A stretch of 64,000 nt of DNA from Variovorax dokdonensis (GTDB lineage Bacteria > Pseudomonadota > Gammaproteobacteria > Burkholderiales > Burkholderiaceae_C). Positions 17,162 through 25,362 of this stretch are shown here, piece by piece; the first letter of the stretch is position 1, and each line of letters begins with the position of its first letter. The stretch lies in the NCBI RefSeq assembly GCF_030316895.1, contig NZ_JASZYV010000002.1, positions 930,001-994,000 on the forward strand. The letters run 5' to 3'. Both the position numbers and the translations under genes were made by a program. The notes under the pieces are model-generated. The model saw nothing but the letters and a program-made list of their open reading frames with translations, was not told the origin of the DNA and did no database searches.

Positions 17162-17815
17162 ATGAACAAGTTCCTGCTGCACAAGGCGGGCAAGCCGGTC
17201 GTTTTTATCGCTTGCCTGCTGCCCTTTGCCTGGCTGGTGTGGGGCGCCTTCACGGATGGGCTGGGCGCCAATCCTGCCGAGTACCTGTTGCGCGCCACCG
17301 GGGACTGGACGCTGCGCTTTCTGTGCATCGTCCTGGCGGTGACGCCGTTGCGAGTGATGACGGGCACGCCTGCGATGGCGCGCTATCGGCGCATGCTGGG
17401 GCTCTACGTGTACTTCTACGTCTGCCTGCACTTCCTGGCCTATGCCTGGTTCGACATGGGGCTCGACTTCGATGCGATCGTGAAGGACATCCCCAAGCGG
17501 CCGTTCATCCTGGTGGGCTTTGCCGCCTTCGTGCTGTTGACGCCGCTGGCCGCCACTTCGTTCAACCGCGCGATCAAGGCGCTGGGCGCAAGGCGCTGGC
17601 AGTGGCTGCACAGGCTGGTCTATGTGACCGCAGGCCTGGGGCTGCTTCACTTCTTCTGGATGCGTGCCGGCAAGAACAACTTCGGTGAAGTGTTCGTGTA
17701 TGCCGCCATCATCGGGGCGCTCTTGGCGTGGCGCCTGTGGCGCGCGCTTGCCAGTCGGCAGCGCACACGGACCATGCCGGCTGCCCCCGCTTCGCGCGTC
17801 CAGCCAGGCAAGTAG
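17162..17815 (+). CDS. msrQ: Haem-binding membrane subunit MsrQ (YedZ)
   Basis: This 217-residue inner-membrane protein has about six helices and belongs to the ferric-reductase-like transmembrane family. Histidines in the helices (YVCLHFLAYAW, WLHRLVY, LLHFFWM) are likely haem ligands. It passes electrons from the quinone pool to MsrP for repair of periplasmic methionine sulfoxide. It ends two bases before the converging lysA gene. Confidence 0.94.
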   Translation: MNKFLLHKAGKPVVFIACLLPFAWLVWGAFTDGLGANPAEYLLRATGDWTLRFLCIVLAVTPLRVMTGTPAMARYRRMLGLYVYFYVCLHFLAYAWFDMGLDFDAIVKDIPKRPFILVGFAAFVLLTPLAATSFNRAIKALGARRWQWLHRLVYVTAGLGLLHFFWMRAGKNNFGEVFVYAAIIGALLAWRLWRALASRQRTRTMPAAPASRVQPGK

Positions 17816-17817
17816 GT

Positions 17818-19104
17818 TCAGTCGCCGACCGACTCGCTGCGCAGCTGGTCGGCAATCGTTTCGCGCTTGCGGATCAACGTGGCTTTCTCGCCGCCAACCA
17901 GCACTTCAGCCGCGCGGTTGCGGGTGTTGTAGTTGCTGGCCATGCTCATGCAGTAGGCGCCGGCAGACAAGACGGCCAGCAGGTCGCCGGCACGGACATT
18001 CAGATCGCGATCGCGCCCGATCCAGTCACCGCTTTCGCACACCGGCCCGACCACGTCGTAACGAAGCGGCGCACCCTCGCGATTGGCATCCACGGCTTCG
18101 ATGCGATGGAACGCCTGATACATCGCGGGCCGCGGCAGGTCGTTCATGGCGGCATCGACGATGCAGAAGTTGCGGTCTTCGCCCGGCTTGGTGAACAGCA
18201 CTTCGGTCACGCAGACACCGGCGTTGCCGACCAGGGAGCGGCCCGGCTCGATGATCAGCTTGCGGTCGCCGAACCCGCGCGCGTCCAGGCGCGCCAGCAA
18301 TTGGCGCCACAGATCATCGGCCGCTGGCGGCGTGTCGCCGTTGTAGTCGATGCCAAGTCCGCCTCCGAAGTCGATGTGCGACAGCGGAATACCGGCCGCC
18401 TCGATCGACTCGACGAGGTCCAGCACGCGTTCCATCGCGTCGAGGTACGGTGCGGTCTCGGTGATCTGCGAGCCGATGTGGCAATCGATGCCTTTGACGT
18501 CCAGGCCCGGCAGCGACGCCGCATGACGGTAGGCGTGCAGCGCGCGGCTGTGCGCGATGCCGAACTTGTTGCCTTTCAGGCCCGTAGAGATGTAAGGGTG
18601 CGTCTTCGGATCGACATCGGGATTGATGCGGATGCTGACCTTGGCGCGCTGACCTTGGGCCAGCGCCACCTCATTCAGGACGTCCAGTTCTTCTTCGCTT
18701 TCGACGTTGAAGCAGCCGATGCTGGCAGACAGGGCCTGGCGCATCTCAGCGCGGGTCTTTCCGACGCCGCTGAAGATGATCTTGGCCGGGTCGGCTCCGA
18801 CGGCGAGCGCACGCTCGAGTTCGCCGCCCGACACGATGTCGAAGCCGCAACCAGCCTGTGCGAACACGTTCAGAATGCCCAGCGAAGAATTGGCTTTCAT
18901 CGCATAGCAAACCAGCGCATCACGGCCGGCAAAGCCTCGCTGGTAGGCCGCCAGCGCGTCGAGCATCCATTGCCTCGAATACGCGAACAGTGGCGTGCCG
19001 TGTTCACGCGCCAGCGCCTGCAGCGAGGCGCCTTCCATCCAGAGTTGGCCATCTCGGCGGGCCACATGGGGCTCGCCGGGGAGGGCGTGGTCGGGCTTGC
19101 TCAT
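17818..19104 (-). CDS. lysA: Diaminopimelate decarboxylase
   Basis: This 428-residue PLP-dependent enzyme catalyses the last step of lysine synthesis, meso-diaminopimelate to lysine. It has a fold III (alanine racemase-like) barrel with the PLP lysine in CYAMKAN (Lys70). Other motifs are HIGSQI, the GGGLG loop, EPGRSLVGNAG for phosphate binding and the active-site CESGDW. Its start overlaps the lptM stop by four bases, a common arrangement in proteobacteria. Confidence 0.97.
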   Translation of the reverse strand: MSKPDHALPGEPHVARRDGQLWMEGASLQALAREHGTPLFAYSRQWMLDALAAYQRGFAGRDALVCYAMKANSSLGILNVFAQAGCGFDIVSGGELERALAVGADPAKIIFSGVGKTRAEMRQALSASIGCFNVESEEELDVLNEVALAQGQRAKVSIRINPDVDPKTHPYISTGLKGNKFGIAHSRALHAYRHAASLPGLDVKGIDCHIGSQITETAPYLDAMERVLDLVESIEAAGIPLSHIDFGGGLGIDYNGDTPPAADDLWRQLLARLDARGFGDRKLIIEPGRSLVGNAGVCVTEVLFTKPGEDRNFCIVDAAMNDLPRPAMYQAFHRIEAVDANREGAPLRYDVVGPVCESGDWIGRDRDLNVRAGDLLAVLSAGAYCMSMASNYNTRNRAAEVLVGGEKATLIRKRETIADQLRSESVGD

Positions 19105-19358
19105 TTCGATCCTTCAGTGGTCTTGCGCGCGCCCGAATCCGTGCTCTGGCTGCTTGGCGAGGCGGCGCTCGCCGGCTTGGCGGCATCCGCATTGCCTGGT
19201 GCCCCGCCGGGGATGATGAGCTGGGGCAGCGTGGCGCGGTTGGCGGCCTCCGGCTCGGTGGGCAGATAAAGTGGCCCGCGCTGGCCACAGCCCTGCAGAC
19301 CGACCACGAGCGTGGCAAGGGCTACGCTGCTCACTAGAATTTGACAAGCATTCAACAT
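19101..19358 (-). CDS. lptM: Small lipoprotein LptM (YifL), LPS translocon maturation factor
   Basis: This 85-residue protein has a signal peptide ending in a lipobox (VGLQGC), with the lipidated cysteine at residue 24. The diagnostic [10 protein letters not shown] motif follows at once. LptM (formerly YifL) helps fold the outer-membrane LptD-LptE complex that inserts lipopolysaccharide. The C-terminal half is low complexity (Ala, Pro, Ser) and probably disordered. The start at 19358 is the only ATG giving a signal peptide, and it is just 13 bases from the divergent cyaY start. Confidence 0.88.
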   Translation of the reverse strand: MLNACQILVSSVALATLVVGLQGCGQRGPLYLPTEPEAANRATLPQLIIPGGAPGNADAAKPASAASPSSQSTDSGARKTTEGSK

Positions 19359-19371
19359 TGACGAAATTGTA

Positions 19372-19704
19372 ATGACCGACCTTGAGTACATGGACCACGC
19401 CGAGGAGGCATTGGCGGCGATCGAACGTTGTTGCGACCAACTCAACGACCGCACCGACGCCGACCTCGACAACCAGCGCGTCGGCGGGATGATCACCATC
19501 ACCTTCGTCAACGGCAGCCAGCTTATCGTGAACCTGCAGAAGCCCCTGCATGAGATCTGGCTGGCGGCGCGCTCGGGTGGCTACCACTACCGCTTCGACG
19601 GCAAGGCGTGGGTCGACACCAAGACGGGAGAGGAGTTCTTTGCCCAGCTGTCGCGCGAGGCGACAGCGCAGGCCGGGATGACGTTGAGCTTCAGCGGGAA
19701 CTGA
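19372..19704 (+). CDS. cyaY: Iron-sulfur cluster assembly protein CyaY (frataxin)
   Basis: This 110-residue protein has the frataxin fold: an acidic N-terminal helix ([22 protein letters not shown]) followed by a beta-sheet with [13 protein letters not shown] and the conserved [11 protein letters not shown] and GGYHYRF segments. It modulates the cysteine desulfurase IscS and binds iron through its acidic ridge. Divergence from lptM-lysA is a common proteobacterial arrangement. Its promoter must lie inside lptM because the gap is only 13 bases. Confidence 0.96.
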   Translation: MTDLEYMDHAEEALAAIERCCDQLNDRTDADLDNQRVGGMITITFVNGSQLIVNLQKPLHEIWLAARSGGYHYRFDGKAWVDTKTGEEFFAQLSREATAQAGMTLSFSGN

Positions 19705-19738
19705 CGCCCACGTCTTTGAAGAGACCCCCTGAGCGCCG

Positions 19739-22168
19739 TCAGTTGCGGAACATATCGAGGATGCGATTGCGCTCCTCGCGCGGCGGTGCCACGGGGGCAT
19801 TTTCCAGGCCGCCCAAGGCCGGATCGGGCGCCGTTGCCGGCGTCGGCTCGACGCCCAGGCTCTCGATGCCGCGCCCAGGGGCGTAGTCATCGAAGAACCA
19901 TTCGCCGCCCACCCGAACAACACCCGGCGGCGGTGCAAGTTCAGCCACCTGGACGCCCTTGAGGGCGCTTTGCATGAAGTTGATCCAGATCGGCAGGCTC
20001 AGCCCGCCGCCGGTCTCGCGATCGCCAAGGCTGCGCGGCGTGTCGTAGCCCATCCAGGCGATGGCAGTCATCGTGGGCTGAAAGCCGGCGAACCAGGCGT
20101 CGAGCGAGTCGTTGGTCGTGCCAGTCTTGCCATACAGGTCGGGGCGCTTGAGCTGGCGCTGCGCGTTGGCTGCCGTGCCGGAGCGAGCCACTTCCTGCAA
20201 GAGGCTGTCCATGATGAAGGCATTGCGCGCGGGGATGGCGCGCATGGTCTCGTTCAGCAAGGGTGGCTGCGCATCCACGAGCACCTTGCCGCGATAGTCG
20301 GTCACCCGAGTGATCAGTTGCGGCTTGACGCGATAGCCGCCATTGGCGAACACCGAGTAGCCCACTGCCAGCTGCATGGGTGTGACGGCGCCGGCGCCGA
20401 GCGCCATGGGAAGGTAGGCCGGGTGCTTTTCGCGATCGAAGCCGAAATTGGTGATCCAGTCTTGTGCGTAGTGCGTGCCGATCGACTGCAGGATGCGGAT
20501 CGACACCATGTTTTTCGACTTGGCCAGCGCGCGTCGCATCGGCATGGGGCCGTCGAATCCACCGCCGTAGTTCTTCGGCTCCCAGGGCTGTCCGCCCGTT
20601 GTGCCGGCATCGAAGAAAAGCGGGCCGTCGTTGATCACCGTGGCCGGGGTGAAGCCCTTTTCCAGGGCTGCCGAATAGATGAAGGGCTTGAAGCTCGATC
20701 CAGGTTGGCGCCATGCCTGCGTGACGTGGTTGAACTTGTTCTTGCCGAAATCGAAGCCTCCAACCAACGCCTTGATGGCACCGTCACGCGGGTCCATGGC
20801 GACGAAGGCGCCTTCGACTTCGGGCAGTTGCGTGATTTCCCAGCCGTCCTTGGCAGTGCGCGCCACGCGGATCACCGCACCTGGCTGGATGCGCACCTTG
20901 GGTTGCGCCTTGGGCGAAAGGCCCGATCGGGCAGGGCGCAGTCCGTCGCCTTCGATGCGGATGGTTTCGCCATTGCCGCGCACCGCAACCACTTCCTTGG
21001 GCGAGGCAGACGTCACCACCGCGGCCAAGACGTCACCGTTGTCAGGGTGCTCGGCCAGCGCGTCATCGACGGCCTCGTCCAACTCCTGCGGGTCTTTCGG
21101 CAGTTCGATGAACTTCTCGGGGCCGCGATAGATCTGCTTGCGCTCGTAATCCATGATGCCCGAGCGCAGCGCCTGGTAGGCCACCGCCTGGTCTGCTGAA
21201 TTGATGGAGGTGTAGACCTCCAGGCCACTGGTGTAGGTCTCGTCGCCATAGTTGGCGTACACCAGTTGGCGGGCCATCTCGGCCACATATTCCGCATGCA
21301 GGCGGTCCGGGTTGTTGCGTTCGCGCAGGTGCAGTTGTTCGGCCCTGGCTGTCTGCGCCTGGGCTTCGGTGATGAAGCCCGCCTCGACCATCCGGTCGAT
21401 GACATAGAGCTGACGGGCGCGGGCACGGGTCGGGTTGCTCACCGGGTTGTTGGCGCCGGGGGCCTTGGGAAGACCCGCCAGCATGGCGGCTTCGGCGATC
21501 GTGATCTCCTGAAGCGGCTTGCCGAAATAGGCTTCGCTGGCCGCGGCAAAGCCATAGGCACGGTTGCCCAGGTAGATCTGATTGAGGTAGATCTCGAAAA
21601 TCTGGTCCTTGCTGAGTTGGTGCTCGAGCTTGAACGTCAGAAGGATTTCGTAGATCTTCCGTGTGAAGGTCTTTTCCGAACTGAGGTAGACGTTGCGGGC
21701 CACCTGCATCGAAATCGTGGAGGCACCTTGGCTCTTGACGCGGTTCAGGTTGGCGATGGCAGCGCGCATCACGCCCTTGTAGTCAAGGCCACCGTGCGAA
21801 TAGAAACGTGCGTCCTCGGCCGCCAGCACGGCGTCCTTCATCACTTGGGGGACGGTGGCGATCGGCGTCATGTTGCGCCGCTCTTCACCGAACTCGCCGA
21901 TCAGCACGCCGTCGGCAGAAAAGACGCGCAAAGGCAGTTTCGGGCGATAGTCGGACAAATCCGACACATCGGGCAAATTTGGATAGGCCACCGCCAGGGC
22001 CACGGCGATGATCGAAGCCACGGCCACCACTCCCGCAGCCGCCAGGCCGAGGCACCAAAGAACGATGCGCACGATCCAGGTCAACCAGGTCGGGCGACGA
22101 GGCGGTGCCGGGTTGGCGTTGGAATTGGGGGAGTTTGGAGGCCCGGACGGGCGTTTTTTATCTGGCAT
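19739..22168 (-). CDS. mrcA: Penicillin-binding protein 1A (bifunctional glycosyltransferase/transpeptidase)
   Basis: This 809-residue class A PBP polymerises and cross-links peptidoglycan. It has a cytoplasmic proline-rich N-terminus and one membrane helix (about residues 31-62). The GT51 domain has the catalytic glutamate in AAEDARFYSHGG (Glu118). After the OB-like insert comes the transpeptidase domain, with the SSFKP serine near residue 490, SKN, and KTGTTN near residue 679. It is divergent from pilM, which matches the usual ponA-pilMNOPQ order. Confidence 0.97.
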   Translation of the reverse strand: MPDKKRPSGPPNSPNSNANPAPPRRPTWLTWIVRIVLWCLGLAAAGVVAVASIIAVALAVAYPNLPDVSDLSDYRPKLPLRVFSADGVLIGEFGEERRNMTPIATVPQVMKDAVLAAEDARFYSHGGLDYKGVMRAAIANLNRVKSQGASTISMQVARNVYLSSEKTFTRKIYEILLTFKLEHQLSKDQIFEIYLNQIYLGNRAYGFAAASEAYFGKPLQEITIAEAAMLAGLPKAPGANNPVSNPTRARARQLYVIDRMVEAGFITEAQAQTARAEQLHLRERNNPDRLHAEYVAEMARQLVYANYGDETYTSGLEVYTSINSADQAVAYQALRSGIMDYERKQIYRGPEKFIELPKDPQELDEAVDDALAEHPDNGDVLAAVVTSASPKEVVAVRGNGETIRIEGDGLRPARSGLSPKAQPKVRIQPGAVIRVARTAKDGWEITQLPEVEGAFVAMDPRDGAIKALVGGFDFGKNKFNHVTQAWRQPGSSFKPFIYSAALEKGFTPATVINDGPLFFDAGTTGGQPWEPKNYGGGFDGPMPMRRALAKSKNMVSIRILQSIGTHYAQDWITNFGFDREKHPAYLPMALGAGAVTPMQLAVGYSVFANGGYRVKPQLITRVTDYRGKVLVDAQPPLLNETMRAIPARNAFIMDSLLQEVARSGTAANAQRQLKRPDLYGKTGTTNDSLDAWFAGFQPTMTAIAWMGYDTPRSLGDRETGGGLSLPIWINFMQSALKGVQVAELAPPPGVVRVGGEWFFDDYAPGRGIESLGVEPTPATAPDPALGGLENAPVAPPREERNRILDMFRN

Positions 22169-22191
22169 TTCGTCGGGCAGAGTCAGTGCAC

Positions 22192-22197
22192 ATTATA
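22192..22197 (-). promoter_or_regulatory. Candidate -10 element for mrcA
   Basis: A perfect TATAAT on the minus strand sits 24 bases before the mrcA start codon. No good -35 is seen at the normal distance, so only the -10 is proposed. The rest of the 255-base divergent gap includes a TTGACA at 22294-22299 that could serve pilM, but with no good -10 partner. Confidence 0.45.
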
Positions 22198-22423
22198 AAA
22201 AGTGCGCTGATCCCCGGGCGTTTGGAGGAGGGTAAGACCCAAGTACTCGGTACCGTTGAGTCAGGTTGCATTGAGCCACATTTACGTCAGCTTTTGACAA
22301 CGATTGTTGCGAACAGTGCAGTTTGTCGCTTGGTGGGGCGTGAAGCTTTGGAATAGCATGTGCCAGCACCCGAAATTTCACGCATTTCTTTCAGTTAGTT
22401 ACATTTAAACCTCGGGATCAATC

Positions 22424-23503
22424 TTGGCTGCATTTGGATCGCTCCTTCGCCGTCAACCCGCGCCTCTGCTTGGGTTGGACGTCAGTTCCTCCAGCGTGAA
22501 GTTGGTGGAACTCGGACGCGATGCGTCGGGCCAGATGGTGCTCGAGCGTTGCGCGATCGAACCCCTGGAACGCGGCTGGATCACGGACGGCAACGTCGAG
22601 AAGTTCGACGAAGTGGCCGAGGCGGTGCGGCGCGTTGTCCGAAAGAGCGGCACGCGCACCAAGAATGTCGCGCTGGCTTTACCGCCTTCGGCCGTCATCA
22701 GCAAGAAGATCATTCTTCCGGGTGGCATGAGCGAGCAGGAACTCGAGATTCAAGTCGAATCCGAGGCCAATCAGTACATTCCGTTTTCCCTCGATGAGGT
22801 CAGCCTGGACTTTTGCGTCATCGGCCCGAGCAATCAGTCGGCCGGCGACGTCGAGGTGCTGATCGCGGCATCCCGCAAGGAAAAGGTTCAGGATCGCCAA
22901 GGTCTGGCCGAAGCCGCTGGCCTGAAGGCCGTGATCCTGGATGTCGAGTCTTACGCCTCGCGCTTGGCGGCGTCGAGACTGATCGAGCAACTGCCTGGCC
23001 AGGGTCAGGATGCGGTGGTCGCGCTCTTCGAAGTGGGCGCATCAACCACCAGCATGCAGGTCTTGCGCAATCAGGAAGTCCTGTACGACCGTGATCAGGC
23101 GTTCGGCGGCGCGCAGCTCACTCAACTCATCGTGCGCCAGTATGGCTTCTCGATCGAGGAAGCCGAAACGAAGAAGCGCAACGGCGACCTGCCGGATGAC
23201 TATGGCACGGGCGTGCTCAAGCCGTTCGTGGCCAGCATCGCTCAGGAGATTGCGCGCGCGCTGCAATTCTTCTTCACCAGTACGCCGTACAACCGCGTGG
23301 ACTACGTTCTGCTGGCGGGTGGTTCGGCCTCTTTGCCTGGGTTGACGAGCGCCGTGACTCGCCAGACCTCGTTTGCCTGCTCGCTCATCAATCCCTTCGA
23401 GGGCATGGGCATGGCCGGTGGTATCCGGGAAAAGAAGGTGCGTCGTGAGGCGCCGTCCTATCTCACATCCTGCGGCCTGGCCATGCGGAGGTTTGCGCAG
23501 TGA
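22424..23503 (+). CDS. pilM: Type IV pilus assembly protein PilM
   Basis: This 359-residue actin-like cytoplasmic ATP-binding protein links the pilus motor to the PilN-PilO inner-membrane ring. Visible features are the FtsA-like phosphate motif (LLGLDVSSSSVKLVEL), the QYIPFSLDEV segment and the late nucleotide-binding VLLAGGSASLPGL. I use a TTG start at 22424 because it precedes the conserved beginning (AAFGSLLRRQPAPLLGLD) and no ATG is near. Its end overlaps pilN by four bases (GTGA). Confidence 0.95.
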   Translation: MAAFGSLLRRQPAPLLGLDVSSSSVKLVELGRDASGQMVLERCAIEPLERGWITDGNVEKFDEVAEAVRRVVRKSGTRTKNVALALPPSAVISKKIILPGGMSEQELEIQVESEANQYIPFSLDEVSLDFCVIGPSNQSAGDVEVLIAASRKEKVQDRQGLAEAAGLKAVILDVESYASRLAASRLIEQLPGQGQDAVVALFEVGASTTSMQVLRNQEVLYDRDQAFGGAQLTQLIVRQYGFSIEEAETKKRNGDLPDDYGTGVLKPFVASIAQEIARALQFFFTSTPYNRVDYVLLAGGSASLPGLTSAVTRQTSFACSLINPFEGMGMAGGIREKKVRREAPSYLTSCGLAMRRFAQ

Positions 23504-24126
23504 TTCTCATCAACCTGCTCCCGCATCGCGAGGCGGCGCGAAAGCGTCGCCGCGAGAATTTCTATGCGGCGCTGGGCGCGTCGGCGCTGGTGGGGCTGTT
23601 GCTCGCCGGTATTGCCTACGTGTGGTTCGAGATGCAGATCTCCGCCCAGACATCGCGCAACCAGTATCTGCAGTCCGCCATCACCAAGCTCGACGCCGAG
23701 ATTCGCGAGATCTCCACGCTCCAGGCCGAGATCGCCGCGCTGCGCGCACGCCAGCAGGCGGTCGAAGACCTGCAGGCCGATCGGAACATGCCCGTCTACC
23801 TGCTCAATGAACTCGTCAAGCAGATGCCCGATGGCGTCTACCTGACCAACATGAAGCAGGAGAATCAGATCGTCACGATGCGCGGTATGGCTCAGTCGAA
23901 CGAGCGCGTGTCCGAACTCCTGCGTAACCTGGGCAACAACAGCCCCTGGCTGGACAAGGCCGATCTGATCGAGATCACGGCAGCCACCGTCACGCTGAGC
24001 CCACGCGACGTGCGGCGGGTGGCCAACTTCACGGTGCGTGTCGCGCTCAAGCGACCCACTGACGTCAACAAGCCGGCTGCTGCCGCGCCTGGTGCCAAGC
24101 CAGCCGCTGCCGCGGTCAAGGGTTAG
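23500..24126 (+). CDS. pilN: Type IV pilus assembly protein PilN
   Basis: This 208-residue bitopic inner-membrane protein has a short cytoplasmic tail beginning MILINLLPHREAARKRR, which docks into PilM. One helix follows (about residues 25-45), then a coiled-coil and a ferredoxin-like periplasmic domain that pairs with PilO. The GTG start overlaps the pilM stop. The C-terminus ends in an Ala/Pro/Lys tail. Confidence 0.95.
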   Translation: MILINLLPHREAARKRRRENFYAALGASALVGLLLAGIAYVWFEMQISAQTSRNQYLQSAITKLDAEIREISTLQAEIAALRARQQAVEDLQADRNMPVYLLNELVKQMPDGVYLTNMKQENQIVTMRGMAQSNERVSELLRNLGNNSPWLDKADLIEITAATVTLSPRDVRRVANFTVRVALKRPTDVNKPAAAAPGAKPAAAAVKG

Positions 24127-24136
24127 GAGAAGGCGC

Positions 24137-24820
24137 ATGGCACGCAAACGCGCTTCTCGAAAGCTCAACATCGGTGCTTCGTTCCAGCGGTTGGGCGACC
24201 AGTTCCGCGGTCTCAATCCGAACGATCCATCGGTCTGGCCACCGCTGCCGCGCTGGTGTCTGTTCGTGCTGGTGGCTGCAGCCGTCGTGGTTGCGCTCTG
24301 GTTCGTCTGGCTCACCAACTCCAATGACGAGTTGGAGGCGGCTCGCTCCAAGGAAGTCGCGCTGCGCGCCGACTACACCAAGAAGGTCGCCCAGGCTGCC
24401 ACGCTCGATCTGCTGAAGAAGCAGCGCGAGCAGGTCCAGCAATACGTGATCCTTCTGGAAAAGCAGTTGCCCAGCAAGGCCGAAATGGACGCACTGCTGT
24501 CTGACATCAACCAGGCGGGCCTGGGTCGCAGCCTTCAGTTCGAGTTGTTCCGGCCGGGCCAGACCTCGGTCAAGGATTACTACGCCGAATTGCCGATCGC
24601 GGTGCGCGTCACTGGCGCCTTCCACGACATGGGTTCCTTTGCGGCGGATGTCGCCAACCTCTCGCGAATCGTGACCTTGAACAACCTGTCGATCGCGCCG
24701 GGCAAGGACGGTACGTTGACGATGGACGCCACGGCCAAGACCTTCCGCTACCTGGATCCGGAAGAGCAAGCGGCTCAAAAGCGTGCTGCAGCGGCCGCAC
24801 AGAAGGGCAAGAGGAAATGA
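24137..24820 (+). CDS. pilO: Type IV pilus assembly protein PilO
   Basis: This 227-residue inner-membrane alignment-complex protein has a basic cytoplasmic start (MARKRASRK), one helix (about residues 38-58), a periplasmic coiled-coil, and a C-terminal domain containing YYAELPIAVRVTGAFHDMGSF, the typical PilO signature. The tail is Ala/Lys rich. The ATG at 24137 lies 10 bases past the pilN stop behind an AGGAGAAGG ribosome-binding site. Its end overlaps pilP by four bases. Confidence 0.95.
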   Translation: MARKRASRKLNIGASFQRLGDQFRGLNPNDPSVWPPLPRWCLFVLVAAAVVVALWFVWLTNSNDELEAARSKEVALRADYTKKVAQAATLDLLKKQREQVQQYVILLEKQLPSKAEMDALLSDINQAGLGRSLQFELFRPGQTSVKDYYAELPIAVRVTGAFHDMGSFAADVANLSRIVTLNNLSIAPGKDGTLTMDATAKTFRYLDPEEQAAQKRAAAAAQKGKRK

Positions 24821-25362
24821 AGCGCCTGGTCAGCATCACCGCCATGGCGCTGGGCCTCGCGAGCCTGGCCGGTTGCTCGGGTTCGAACATCGACGAACTG
24901 CAGGCCTGGATGAATCAGCAGCGTGCGCAGGTCAAGCCCAACGTGCCGCCGATCTCCGAGCCCAAGAAGTTCACGCCCCAGGCCTACACCGAGCGTGCTG
25001 CCATGGAGCCGTTCAACAGCCTGAAGCTCACGCAGGCGCTGCGTCGCGAATCGAATGTCCCGAGTCTGTCGGGCCTGATCGCACCTGAGCTGGCACGTCG
25101 CAAGGAGGCCCTGGAGGCCTATCCGCTCGACGCCATGGCGATGGTCGGCAGCCTTGCCCGCAATGGCCAGCCGGTGGCACTGGTGACCGTCGACAAGTTG
25201 CTCTATCAAGTTCGGGTGGGCAACTACCTGGGTCAGAACTACGGGCGAATCACCCGTATCACCGAAACCGAACTCACGCTGCGCGAGATCGTGCAAGACG
25301 CTGCAGGTGAGTGGATCGAACGCCCGGCGACGCTGGTGTTGCAAGAGAGGTCGAAGAAATGA
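24817..25362 (+). CDS. pilP: Type IV pilus assembly lipoprotein PilP
   Basis: This 181-residue lipoprotein has a signal ending in the lipobox LAGC, with the lipidated cysteine at about residue 21. A flexible segment leads to a C-terminal beta-sandwich (YPLDAMAMVGSL, YLGQNYGRI, LREIVQDAAGEWIERPATL). PilP connects the PilN-PilO ring to the PilQ secretin across the periplasm. It overlaps pilO and pilQ by four bases each. Confidence 0.95.
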   Translation: MKRLVSITAMALGLASLAGCSGSNIDELQAWMNQQRAQVKPNVPPISEPKKFTPQAYTERAAMEPFNSLKLTQALRRESNVPSLSGLIAPELARRKEALEAYPLDAMAMVGSLARNGQPVALVTVDKLLYQVRVGNYLGQNYGRITRITETELTLREIVQDAAGEWIERPATLVLQERSKK

